From positions 13,953 to 28,952 of the forward strand of contig JAHBMJ010001377.1 of assembly GCA_018398765.1 (NCBI GenBank): DNA of 15,000 nucleotides, written 5' to 3'. The DNA comes from Chromera velia (taxonomy: Eukaryota > Sar > Chromeraceae). Below, in pieces: positions 1-10,500 of the stretch. Made by a program: the position numbers and the translations under genes. Numbering within the stretch: position 1 is the first letter of the stretch; every line of letters begins with the position of its first letter. The notes under the pieces were generated by a model. It worked only from the letters and a program-made list of their open reading frames with translations, made no database searches and was not told where the DNA came from.

Positions 1-16
1 GGGGGGGGGGGGGGGG
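1..16. repeat. G16 homopolymer at the window edge
   Basis: The window opens with sixteen consecutive G. A run this long exactly at the edge may be a scaffold or gap boundary or a sequencing artefact, but similar C/G runs occur inside the window (for example C runs near 290-300), so it could be genuine. It has no coding or signal value. Confidence 0.8.
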
Positions 17-564
17 TAGATCAGAAGAGAGGGACATGGCAATGACATGGCAGCTTTGAAATTCACCTCTCTCCCTTCAGTTGCATCAGTCTAACAAGCA
101 GTGAGTCAGTGAGGTGCCTGATGTCCGGAAAGAAGAAAACATGGTACGCCAGGCCCTTACTTTCTAAAACTTTTATCTTTACTTCCTCACTACATTTATG
201 TCTCCACTTCTTTCTCCTGTTCTTTTTTATGAGAAAAGAAGAAGAAAAACAAATATTTGGGAAGTGAAAGGCGTTTTCTCATTGCATCACCCCCCCCCCC
301 TTCCCTCATTATCTTGTCGATGTGTGTTCTTAACTTAAAAGTTTGCACGGGAGAGAGCACCAAATGGAAGCGGGGGGGGTAAGATCAGAAAGATGTCTAC
401 CTCCCTCCCTTCTTCCATCTTCAAGTTGTGGTCTTTGTGGACTCAATTCTCCCTCCCTCAAGGCTTAGAATGCATATGAGGCGAAGAGCCAAGGGGAAGA
501 AGGGGGGTAGAGAAGAGCCATGTTCAGACGTGTGCATCACATAAATTTAATCAAAGTAGTTGAG
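17..564. other. Gene-less stretch, nothing recognised
   Basis: No open frame of useful length, RNA gene or mobile-element signature was seen on either strand. The stretch has short purine/pyrimidine tracts, a C10 run near 291-300, a G8 run near 372-379 and CCCT-type tracts. It looks like ordinary intergenic or intronic DNA. Confidence 0.5.
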
Positions 565-861
565 CTAATCGGAGCTAATCAAAATGACTGACTGCGAGGA
601 CTGACTGTTGCCCCGTGATAATCGCCTGTTGCTGCTGCTTATCTCTTCCTCCGCCCGCTGCATTTCCTCGTCGTCTTGCCGGATCTCTAGAAGAGAATGT
701 CGTAGATTTCCCTTCGAAATCCTTCTATAATGGCATGTTAATGAGGCATGTATGTTGAAGATTGACTGCTTCCCAAGCCATCTTATATTAAAGACTTGTA
801 AAAAGTTCCCAACAAAAATGGTGCACAAAGAGAGTTTCTTGCCGTCGAGTAAGGCGTGCAT
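565..861 (-). CDS. Small hypothetical open frame (98 codons), doubtful
   Basis: This is the only frame in the left 2.8 kb that is not low complexity. It starts with ATG and ends with TAG. The first part is mixed hydrophobic and basic, with no clear membrane segment. The last 40 residues are charged and Ser/Gln-rich, including a stretch beginning EIRQDDEEMQRAEEE that could form a short helix or coiled coil. I recognise no family. It could be a real small gene, the last exon of a gene entering from the right on the minus strand, or chance. Nothing nearby suggests a role. Confidence 0.2.
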   Translation of the reverse strand: MHALLDGKKLSLCTIFVGNFLQVFNIRWLGKQSIFNIHASLTCHYRRISKGNLRHSLLEIRQDDEEMQRAEEEISSSNRRLSRGNSQSSQSVILISSD

Positions 862-2880
862 GTTATGAATTCAAAAGTTTTAAAGTGTTACTGATGTATT
901 CCACTCCATGCTGACAGCTCCTCAACAGAGGGCTCTAGCCAGAATATGGAGGGAGAGACCGGGAGAGACAAGGCAGTGCACTGGCTAGCGATTGATAAAG
1001 AGAGGAGACGGAAGGTGAATGAAGTCATAGAAAGGAAATAAGGCCCGGCCAGGAACTGCACCATAAGCGCCGGTTGCAGTGCAGTCTCCCATCCTGCATA
1101 GCAGGAACCTACAGCTATATACTGTCTGTCTGTCGCGTCTGTACGTGATCAGCTTACTAGGCAGAGCTGATCAGCTTACTAGGCAGAGCTCACAACAGAG
1201 ATGCAGCAGACTGACATTATCATCATACGCCATCGCTATCGGCCCCTAGAATCTGGACCTAGATCGGCCTATAATAGGCATCTAGCGTTTGGCAAGTCAC
1301 AACACGCAAGGCAGATTGTTAAATGATGGACCCTCATCAATTAATATTTGTTCATGCGTATTCAGACGTGCTGGAACGTTGCGTGACGGAATGGTGGGCG
1401 CGCCGTGCTCTAGACGGAGGACATTAAAAAAAAAAAAGATTAAATACATACTCATTTTTCATTTTGTTTTTATTTCCATTTTTTTATTATTTTTTTAAAT
1501 TTATTTTAGTACGATCCTAGCTATGAGCTAGAGCCCAGAGGGCGTCACTGCTGTGCTTTCACATCTTTTCAGTCCTTCATACATACGTGTACATGGAAGT
1601 CTGTCAGTAAGGAGATGGTGGCATCATGGTATAATAATTTGGTACAACCTTCTACCTACTATATTCAATTATGAAATACAATGCTTTTTTACCTCTGGCT
1701 ACATTCATAGCACGCTACACAGCGGCCTGCATCCCGGATTCTATGACGGTAGGAGCGGTGGCAGATAATTCATGGTCACGCGGTTTACGCCTCTGCACTC
1801 CCTTGGCGGCGCCCTTTGGCATCTTACTTGTACTCCCCCCCTCGAGCATGACGTTGAAACAGAATGTGCGCTCATGCACCAAGATGAAGATGCCAGAAGG
1901 CAACAAATGCCTGGTAGGGGGCTTCATGGCCCATGGGCAAGGGTACCAATTCGAGCTACGAAAGTTTTAGAAGACGATCCATCAGGTATAAAAGTGGTGT
2001 GAACTTTATGAAAAGTCAACTCTTCAATTTTATATGTTTAAAAAACGGAAAAATATTTGTTTGATTTTTTGGTGGGGGTTTTAAAGTGTAGGACCGCACT
2101 GTAGGCTAACACAACTTTTGAGATACCCCCCCTTTAAAGTAGTTTTTCATATATTTAATACTTGATTATTTTTCATTTTTTTTGTTTTTCCAATTTTTTG
2201 TTTGTTTTTAATGTCCTGCGCCTAGGCCGTTCTCCATATACGTCCGTATATAGGCCTGCTGCAGGGCGGTGATGGAGTGGTGTGCACACTGCGCCGCCCA
2301 TGCCTCTTTCTGCCCAATCGTGCGTGCGTCACGTCGGTGGGACTCTGTGTGCTGCCACTGGCACACAACAGTCACAATTTCATTTGAGCGAACAAATTCA
2401 GATTCCCACGGGAGTCGACGGGACGTTGCAGTTGTTTCATAAATTGTGGATGGAGGAAGAGCTCATGCAGTCTCACCTGCTGCAGCATATACGTCTAACC
2501 TATTATAACCTATATCCGGCCCCTGAATGCATGCATACCTAGATGCATACGACGGCGGCTACCCATACGCTGCACACACAGCGGTTTAAGTGGGACACTA
2601 GAAAAGCATTTACGTTCAATTTTATTTTTTGGGAGTGAATTAGCTAGATTTTTGTTTAGCTAGTCGGTTTTAATATCATGCATATATACTAGTACATATA
2701 CACTGGCAAAGTTAACAATTCATTTTTTTTATTATTATTAAACTTTAACCTAAATTTTAACATGCATAGTCTTTTTCTAAGCTCTAGGCTTTTTGTTCAT
2801 TTAGTATTTAGTTTCAATTAATGCATCAGTCCTTTAACTTTGCCTCTACGCCAAATCTAAAGCGCCAAACCCAAGCGCAT
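862..2880. other. Mixed and AT-rich intergenic region without a confident gene
   Basis: Only short overlapping frames on both strands occur here, and none resembles a known protein. AT-rich patches lie at about 1420-1510, 2005-2215 and 2600-2830, separated by GC-richer DNA. The region contains an A12 run at 1426-1437, an isolated TATAAAAG at about 1987-1994, and a small inverted repeat at 2236-2251 (ATATACG, two-base spacer, CGTATAT). TGCATGC-type motifs sit at about 2528-2536 and 2678-2684. Decayed transposon sequence is possible but no terminal repeats or transposase motifs were identified. Confidence 0.45.
1147..1190. repeat. Perfect 22-bp tandem duplication
   Basis: Two identical 22-base units, starting GATCAGCTTACTAGG, lie head to tail at 1147-1168 and 1169-1190. 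Their junction forms a 12-base palindrome, AGCTGATCAGCT, at 1165-1176. The flanks are not repeated. This is most simply a recent tandem duplication. Confidence 0.9.
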
Positions 2881-2896
2881 GAATACTCTTCGCAGT

Positions 2897-2916
2897 GCAT
2901 GCATGATCATGCATGC
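2897..2916. repeat. 20-bp perfect palindrome built from GCATGC units
   Basis: The bases from 2897 to 2916 read the same on both strands, centred between 2906 and 2907 on a GATC core. Each arm holds overlapping GCATGC and TGCATG units. It could be a paired binding site for a dimeric or AP2-type factor, or a small cruciform. A chance 20-base perfect palindrome is unlikely, although the local enrichment of GCATGC raises the odds. Confidence 0.85.
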
Positions 2917-3335
2917 CAGTGCTCGCCGCAGTGTCCTGACATTCTTGTAAATTGCTCAATCCAAGGCTTTCATTGATTGTGTTGGCGATGCCACCTGAAC
3001 CCCTCCACCCCCTGAATTGGTTGAAACAATGCAGACAAGACAGATAGTAAGACAAAAGCAACACGGGAGAGAGGGTAACAGACAGCGGGAGGGAGAGAAC
3101 AAGAGGGAGAGAGACTGAGACAGCGCAGGCAAGACAGACATGAAGCACATTGATCGACATGATCACATTGACAGAATACTCCACCCTACAGAAGGCAGCG
3201 ATCAATCCCTCTTTTTCCTTTCCGACGTGAATTCTTCCATGCCCATGAACTCAACATGAAAGCAGACCGACAACGCAGGCTTATTCAAAAAATCTTCACT
3301 TGCATTCAGATGCACTTCTATTAAATGCGCCACTC

Positions 3336-3407
3336 TCATTCATTCATTCATTCATTCATTCCATTCATTCATTCATTCATTCATTCACTCACACACACAC
3401 ACACACA
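3336..3407. repeat. Compound microsatellite, (ATTC)n then (CA)9
   Basis: CATT-type tetranucleotide repeats run from about 3337 to 3386 with one extra C at 3361, followed directly by nine CA units at 3390-3407. It lies in pyrimidine-rich DNA on the plus strand and, translated, gives the meaningless Ile-His-Ser and Thr-His runs that make nearby open frames look long. Confidence 0.95.
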
Positions 3408-3577
3408 AAAGACAAACACATCCAATTCTTTCAGTCCATGCACCCATCACATATACACCCACACCCACATGCGCACGTCTGCATCTCGCAGCACGTCGAT
3501 CGATCCGTCTGCCTCCGTGAGAAGAAAGGTCAGTCCGTAGGAATGACAAAAGAAAAAGAAACAAAGGAGAACTGACC

Positions 3578-3597
3578 CACTCACTCACTCACTCACT
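3578..3597. repeat. (CACT)n tetranucleotide repeat
   Basis: Five uninterrupted ACTC/CACT units. On the minus strand the repeat reads GTGAGTGAGTGAG, which supplies a series of sequences resembling splice donors. Confidence 0.9.
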
Positions 3598-4201
3598 GCC
3601 CGACTGGTACATGACATGACTGAAAAACAATGCAAGCAGCTGGTCGTGATGAGGTCCAAAATGCATACCGACAGAAAAAAAAGTGGGTGCATGGGTGTCC
3701 ATCCTTCCTGCACTGCACTGGCAGACAGCCAGGATCGATGCACGGGATGCATGCTGAACGAAACACCCCCACAAACCAATCCAATCAACCTGTGTGCTTT
3801 CTGTGCACTTCATCAAACCACGCACACCCTCTCTTTTCTTTTTCGCGTACGAACTCGACGTAATTCCTGCACCTCGTTTTTTTGCACGTCCGCCCACCCC
3901 TTCTGGCCTTACAAATGTTTTCGTTGCGACCCTTCATCCCCCCGTCAGACACTTACAACTGTGACACGATGTCTTCCGTCTCTGTTCCTCTGTTGTTTCA
4001 GTAAAGTTCTTTCTTATTGGCATGCATCCTTGCACATTCCATTAATTCCTTCACAAGCTCTGTCAGACTCTTTCTGCGCCTACTTCTACCTATCCCCCTT
4101 TTCCTCCTCCCTTCTTCATCTACAAATACCCCCGTCAATCCATGCCATGCAGTCCATTCCTTTCTCTTTGTCACATGAGAACGTGCCCAGTTACCGCGCA
4201 C

Positions 4202-4221
4202 CCATCCATCCATCCATCCAT
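4202..4221. repeat. (CCAT)5 tetranucleotide repeat
   Basis: Five CCAT units. A related interrupted CCAT repeat lies at about 4795-4818. Both belong to the same family of CATC/CATT repeats seen in the introns of the BCAS3-type gene. Confidence 0.9.
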
Positions 4222-6712
4222 TCAGACACTCACCCTGTCTCCCTATGGTACAGAGGCAGACAGACAGACAGGACAAACCTCCACCTGTTTCTTTCGCCTG
4301 CCTGCCGCCTGCCTGCCCGCCCGGGTTCTTCTAGCTCTCTGTCGGTTCTTCTTTCCGAATGCATGCGTACAGAAAACGAAAGAACGTCCATGCAAAAGAC
4401 AGCAAAGGAAGAAAAGCGGCCAGAAAGGAAGTAAGGAAGGAAGCATGCATGGAAAGATGACTTTCCTCACTCAAAGGAATCCAAACATCATCCATCTCAC
4501 ACAGCTCCTCAAAGGTCCTCTTGACCTCTATCTCCCTCCTTCTCTCCCCTTTCCCCCGGCCGTCTGCTGCTCCCCTCCTCGGTTGCTCGACTTGCTCTTG
4601 TTGTTTTGTGCAGTCGCGGGGGGAAAAGAAGAGAAAAGAAAGAAAAACCCACAGAGCGTACGTCTCCTTCACTCCATTCACTCCTTTGGTGACATGGGAG
4701 AAGTCACTGATGACTGCAGAGCGATCGATCATTGTTTTTTTCTTTCCTCCCTCCCTCCCTTTCAGCTCCTTCCTTTCTTCTTCTAAACAAGCACCCATCC
4801 ATTCGTCCATCCATCCATCGGACAATTGGTCTGTCTGTCGGTCAGACGGCTTCACAGAAAGGAAGGAAGAAGGGGTCCCCCCCTGAATCCCTTTCGCTCT
4901 AGTCCTTCGGAAAAGTAAACTGCATGAGCAAGCAGGTCCTCGCTGGTTGCTGAGGGCTCATCAATGCACAGACAGAACAGCACGGCAAAGAAAATAGAAC
5001 ATATCAAGAACATCCGGAGAACCGTATAAAGCTTTGCTGCATGACTTGTGGCAAGAGGGAAGAGGCAAAGTCCGTCTCATTCTCTTTGTGTGTCTCTTTT
5101 AATTCCACCCCCTCACAATACCTTTCTGGCCCCTTTCCTGTCCTTTTTTCGTTCATCGCAGTCTTTCTGTCTTCGTCGTTCAATAACAAACTCAGCGATT
5201 CTCAAAACGTAAAAGACCTGCATGAGCTCCGCTTGCAAGGAAGACAGGAAGAGGGAAACCGGTAGAAAGAAAAATAGAAACAGGCGAAATAGGAAAAGAA
5301 ACAAAAGAAAAAGAAGTTGTCCCGTTTTTCAAAGGAGAAGGCCCCCCTCCCCTCCCTGCTTAATTTCTCTCTCTGACAAGAAAAGAAAAGAAACGCAGCA
5401 TCAATTGGCAGATATCATTCTTCCCGAAATGAACAAATCTCCCTTTTCTTCGTTTTTCGGCCTCTCTAGTTGCGCTCCTCCTCCCGCACAGTGGTTGCTT
5501 CGTCACCCCCGTTCCCCTTTCTCACACCTCACTGCCTACACGGCGCATTCTCTTCACAGGGAGTTTCACAGAAGAGAGAATGCAAGGACGAGAGAGAGCT
5601 CATTTTCTGTCAGTACAGACAGACGAGCAAACAGACCGACAGGCAGACAAGAAAGAGAAAGTCGGGAGGGAAGACAGGAGGATTGGTGAAGCAGCAGAGG
5701 AAAGAAACGAACACGAAAGAAGGAAGACGCATGGAAGGAAGCAAGTGAGGAGAAAGACCATGCAGACAAATGCACTTACTTACCAACACTCAATGTCGCT
5801 CTCTCTCTCTCTTGTCACGCGCCAAGAAGGAAGGGAAGCATGAAGGACGCTCAGACGAGAGAGAAGAACGTATGGCAGACAGGTCACGACACTTACAGGT
5901 TGAACAACTAACAGTTTGAACAAGGAAGGAAGGGAGAAAGAATCGAAGGAACAATGGGAAGGTGAGGAGAACAGCTAGGGGGCATGCAGACGATCGGCGT
6001 TCATCGTTCCACTATCCCCACTTTACTTCTCCTCGTGTCCTCTCCACGGACGAAAAGCAAAGTGCTGCCTGCTTCCTTCTCCATGGCGAGAGAAGACGAG
6101 ACGGACAAGATTTTTTCTCCGACAATGATTTTGTCTCCTTCTCGCTCTGCTCCCCCCCATAATCTTGTCATTTCCAACTGACACCTACCTCTGCTTCTTC
6201 TTCCAACTGTCGTTCAGTTTACGACGAAACTTGCGATGCGTTGAGAAAGAATGGAAGAAAACGAAAAGAAGCAGACAGAAACACCTGCACGCACGCTCGA
6301 GTACACGAATGGACCTAGAGGGAAAGAAAAGAAAAGCTTATGCATACAGCGGTCCGAAACGAGGATCAAGATCGCCCTGCAGCCACTTGCAGCAACAGCA
6401 TCAGGCATAAACTTCCCAGCCGGCAGCTCACCGCGTCAGACAGAAAGACATATTCCCCTCCGCCTCCTGTCCTGAACAGACTGCCGGCGGGACTGCAGCT
6501 TGCTGCAAGTCATTCGCTTTCTTCTTGACGTTACGCAGACAAGCATATCGTGTCTTGTTAAATAAATTCTCGGCTGCGACTGCCTTTTCCGAATCTCCTA
6601 CCTCGTACTGCGATTTTTTCTACTGCCTGCCTCTTTGCTTTCCACACAAAGTCCCAATTGGCCCTTCCTTGCTTGCTTCTCTTAGTGTCAACTGCATCTA
6701 TCCATCCATCGA

Positions 6713-6718
6713 TTTATT
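6713..6718 (-). terminator. Possible polyadenylation signal AATAAA for the BCAS3-type gene
   Basis: AATAAA on the minus strand about 300 bases past the TGA of the BCAS3-type gene, with no closer copy noticed. It would give a 3' UTR of about 300 bases. Many protists do not rely on this hexamer, so the assignment is weak. Confidence 0.2.
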
Positions 6719-6987
6719 TTTGAAATCAAATTAAGAAAAGAAAAAGTCGGAGGGAAACAGCGAATCCAGAAAAAGAAAACAAAATCAAGTCCCCATCCAG
6801 GCAGGAAGGCAGAAAGAATTCGAGTGACACAAACACGGACACCGACGCTTATGCATGCACCAACCGAGTTTCTGTCTGTTTGCTTTTGTTTCTCTCTTTC
6901 TCTTTTTGTTCTTTCTATGGGACAGACTGCATGCAAGAAAACAGCCGAGCTAGTCATCCATGCAACCATCCAGTCCACTCACCCACT

Positions 6988-7011
6988 CATTCATTCATTC
7001 ATTGATTGATT
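6988..7011. repeat. (CATT)4(GATT)2 tetranucleotide repeat in the likely 3' UTR
   Basis: Four CATT and two GATT units lie just past the stop codon of the BCAS3-type gene. On the coding strand they read as AATC/AATG repeats. Confidence 0.85.
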
Positions 7012-7018
7012 GACACAT

Positions 7019-7528
7019 TCAAAAAACGATTTCGAAACCATCCGAGGAGTTGGACACCACATCCTCATCGTCTTCCTCTTCTTTCCCCCCCCGTGTGCCT
7101 ATTGTTGTTTTCTCCTTGCTGTCTCTCTCCAACGCCACTCCCCCGACACACTCCTCACCCACCCTTGCGCCAGACTCCTCTTCAATCACTCCCCTCAACC
7201 CCTCACCCGTCTCCGTCCCCCTGTCCTCATGAAGCCCCCCTCTGAACTGTTCTTCCTTCTGATTCTGTCGTTGGTGGTGTTCAGGGAACGCCGCGAACAG
7301 AGGAGAGATGAGAGGGGGTTGTGAACTTGGGCCGTTCCCGGGACTATTTGAGGGTGCCTCTGCGGAGACGGAGAAGGGGCTTCTCTCCTCCATCTCGTCC
7401 CCTTCTCCGTCTCCATTCCCCCCACACGCGGAGGCAAACCCCTCTCCGTCTCTGTCTGCCTCCCCCAATGAGAGGGAGTTAGTCAGAGATCGGGAGGACT
7501 CCCCCCCCTCCTCCGGCTGGCTGAGACC

Positions 7529-7562
<34 letters not shown>

Positions 7563-10500
7563 ACTGCGGAGGAAGACAACGCACGCACCGTCTCAGCCTC
7601 ACTCGTCACTCGTCCCACCCCCTCCCTCGATTCAGAGGAGGAAGAAGACGACACACCCTCCCCAGACAACCCACTCCACTGGAAACCCAAAGCCTCGAAC
7701 CCTCCTTCAACAAACTCACCCCCCACCAACCCAGGCGCATCCTTCTCTTCCGCTGTATTCAAATTCAAATCTCCCCCCTTGTCGCCCCCCACATTCTCAT
7801 GCTCTGCCCCCTTAGAGGAAGATGCAGAACGGAAGAACGACAACGCCCTACCGAGACCCAACCTTTCCTGCAGAGGCACACACACCCCACTCGATGGTGC
7901 ACCCATGCCCCCCGAACCTCCTCCTCCCCCACTGCCTCCGATGCCACGCACCAGACTTGACGCGAAGGACAGAGAAGAGGAGACAGCAGGGAAAGAAGAG
8001 AGACTCGAGGGCTTCGCAGAGGAAGAACTGCACGGCTGCTGCTGCTGCTGCTGTTTTTGTAAAGGGGTGGCTGTGCTGCCATTTCCTCCAACACCCACCC
8101 CTTGTGTCCGTGCCACTGCGCCCACCCCTGTGCACGCCCCGCTGCCGCCCCCACTCCCGATGGAGCTGCTGCTGCTGACAGAGCGGGACCTGGGCATCCC
8201 CGCAGCTGCAGCCACTCGACCCCCCCCTCCTGGCACTCTGCTTGTGCTCCCCCCCCCATGTCCTCCGTGGGGTGATGCAGCAGAGGGGCGTCCTGGAGGG
8301 CGGGGGGGCAGGTGGGCGTTGCTGGTTTGGGACTCGGAGTTCTTTCTTGGAAGTGGAGGAGTGGGCTCTTCTGCGTCCATCTGGGCTGAGGAGGAGGAGG
8401 ATGAAGAGGATTCCTGCGCGACCATGCAGAAGAAGAGCGGGTCTTCCACTGATGCCCCCGCCAGGTCCTCCTGGAGGTCATCAAGACGGAATCTGTCCAA
8501 TTCGTCTTCCTCCAGAACGAACCCAAAGCCGGCAGCAGAACCGGAGGAAGAAGACGAAGGGCCCACTTCACCACTCGTAGGGCCCCGGCGTGACCCCAGA
8601 GGTGTGTTGGCATTCGGGTGGAAAGGAGAGGAGGGGGGAGACGTAAGGGGTGTGCTTATCGCCCCTGCCAGAAGGCCCGAGGGCTGGAACCCGTGTGTTG
8701 CCGCAGCAGTCTCGCTGCCTGCCCCTCCCGCTCCTCCTGCAGAATTGGAGAACGAGACAGAGGGCGTTTGCACCACCGTGCCTGAGGCCGCCGAGAGTGT
8801 CTGCCGAACAACTACAGCCTCCATGTGAGGGGGAAGAATTCCTCTTCTCAGCCGTGCGTTGGCAGCAGCCGTCTCAGCTGACTTGCTTCTCCCAACACCG
8901 CTCTTCTCCCCTTCCCCAGCAGAGGAACGAGCCCCCGGCAGTCCAGGCACAGAGACAGAGACAGAGGTCGACTTGGACCTCGCTCTGTGTATCTCTGTCC
9001 CTCTTCCCCGCCCTCCCCTCGTTGGAACGAGAGCATTCCTGGGATTCCCCCTTGAGGTTGCAGAGGGGGAGTGCGAGAAGGTGAAGAACCGAATCGTGGG
9101 GCACAACCAACGAGCGGGCTCTGTTCGGTAGCACGTCACGATCTCCGCCTGAGCTACCCACCTGTGTGTCAGAGAGGGAAGAAGAGCATATGCAGCACAT
9201 CGGAAATAAATAACGTGGACCTTCGCTGACATACACAAAGAGCTACCCATTTGCAGAATATTGAGATGAGAGGCTTCTGGGTAGATGGTCGTGCGTGCGA
9301 CTAGTCACGTTCGACTTGTGATCCAAAAGGGGGAAAAATTAAGGTGAAGGGATTAAACGAGTCAGATGAATCCATCTTCACTAAAGTTCTCTCACACGTT
9401 CATTTGCACACTTTCAACACAACCGATGACGAACGACCTGGACTGATCGCGAAAGCACGCAAGATATATTCGATCAAGCACCTGACTGACTTCGCATGCC
9501 GCTCTGCCGAGACCAACTGTCCACCAGAGGACGAGGAGGACGTTCCCCCTCCACTCCTAGAGTAACCGCCAGAGTGTGTGTGTGTACCTCCCTGGTAGTA
9601 GGAACCACCCTCCCTCTCCCTGCCCCCTTCTCTCTCTTCAGAAGCTTCCCCCCCCCTCCCCCCCACTCCTTTTTCGAGTCTCATTCCATCCTCCTCCTCG
9701 AGGCCTCCCCAGACACCCCTGACAGAGTCCCCATCACCCCCGGCAAAGTTCTCAACGGGCGTCCTCGCACCCGCAGCATACGGGGATGCCACGGAGGCAA
9801 GCGGCCTCGCAGACCCCCTCGGGGACGCGCACACAGAGAACGTCGTCGTGGCTGCACAGGAGGAGACCGAGCTAAACTGGGTGGGTGCCACGGTCTCTGC
9901 CGTCCCTCCCTGGCATGAGGAGGAGATTGATAGGGGTGACGGTGGAAGCTTGCAGGACTTCCGGGGTGACGCTGCGGCTGCGGCGGCTGTTGAGGCCGCG
10001 ATAGATGAGAAAGACGAGGACCTCCGCACGACCCCAGCAGAGCGACCAGCCAGGGGACTGGCAGCAGGCGAGCTGGCCCCTTGCATCAGACACGGGGAGG
10101 GAGCCAGGGGGGGAATACAGGCAAGGGACGGCTGCTGAGGCTGAGGCATGGAGGCAGCAGCTGCACCCGTGAGGGCTGCCAGGAGTTGTGTGTGTGTTCT
10201 GATCTCTGGAAAGTTCCTGTGGGTTCGGCAGACGTTCATGATGCCGGCAGCCGTACTGGAGATCTCCAATTCTGCAGGCAGGCAGAGGATTGATGGACGG
10301 ATGGATGCATTTCTTGGAAGGGAGTGAGTTGAAGAAAAGAAAACAGATCGAGGGAAGACCACCACATTTGGGAATCCGGCAAGCATCTGCTTATTCCACT
10401 TCTGTCCAATAGACAGGCCAATTCAGCGAAGACGAAAAAGAAAAGTCAAAATCAAAGCAACGCTGTTGAAACATCTCCGAGTTCGACCGAAACAGAAAGA

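Larger units (their letters stand above)
2956..6720 (-). other. Unresolved region, possible spliced minus-strand transcript with small exons
   Basis: No long convincing frame is present, but the minus strand has repeated good splice signals. Examples are an acceptor TTTCCCTCTAG with a 30-base stretch ending CAG before GTGTTT (about 6285-6314); an open block 6206-6027 ending at GTAAAG; an acceptor ending GACAAG with a 27-base stretch 5810-5784 before GTAAGT; a stretch 5606-5533 between a pyrimidine tract plus ACAG and GTGAGG; and an acceptor CTTGTCAG ending at 5373. Joining 6206-6027, 5810-5784 and the block from 5606 keeps one frame open to a TGA near 5567. Farther on, 5034-4855 is open and begins with a hydrophobic stretch (LRMFLICSIFFAVLFCLCI) that could cross a membrane. 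A pyrimidine-rich acceptor at about 3015 also precedes a short open block. No family is recognised and other frames compete, so exons are not called. Confidence 0.25.

Noticed and set aside
1671-1970. 99-codon plus-strand open frame as a gene or transposon remnant
   Set aside because: Overlapping frames on both strands are equally open, no transposase or other motif was seen, and no terminal repeats flank it.
3336-3407. Tetranucleotide repeats as a CRISPR-like or satellite array
   Set aside because: The units are 2 and 4 bases with no spacers, so this is an ordinary microsatellite.
3616-4434. 272-codon plus-strand open frame
   Set aside because: It is the longest frame left of 7 kb but is made of His/Ser/Pro/Cys-rich translation of pyrimidine tracts and CCAT repeats. 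No domain or conserved pattern is visible and splice-like sites cut through it.
4331-4855. 174-codon minus-strand open frame taken as one intact gene
   Set aside because: It starts from GTG and mixes Lys/Glu-rich purine-tract translation with Phe/Leu-rich pyrimidine-tract translation. Two inner segments look more protein-like, but as a continuous product it is not credible.
7308-8828. 506-codon plus-strand open frame
   Set aside because: It lies entirely antisense to exon 5 of the BCAS3-type gene. Its residues are complements of Ser, Gly and Gln triplet runs (Pro, Cys and Leu runs) and show no domain. The minus-strand frame is longer and carries the conserved C-terminal block.
8840-8851. L-R-R-G sequence as a PROPPIN phosphoinositide-binding motif
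   Set aside because: It lies in the low-complexity C-terminal region of exon 5, far from the propeller where the F/LRRG motif of Atg18 proteins sits, so it is probably chance.
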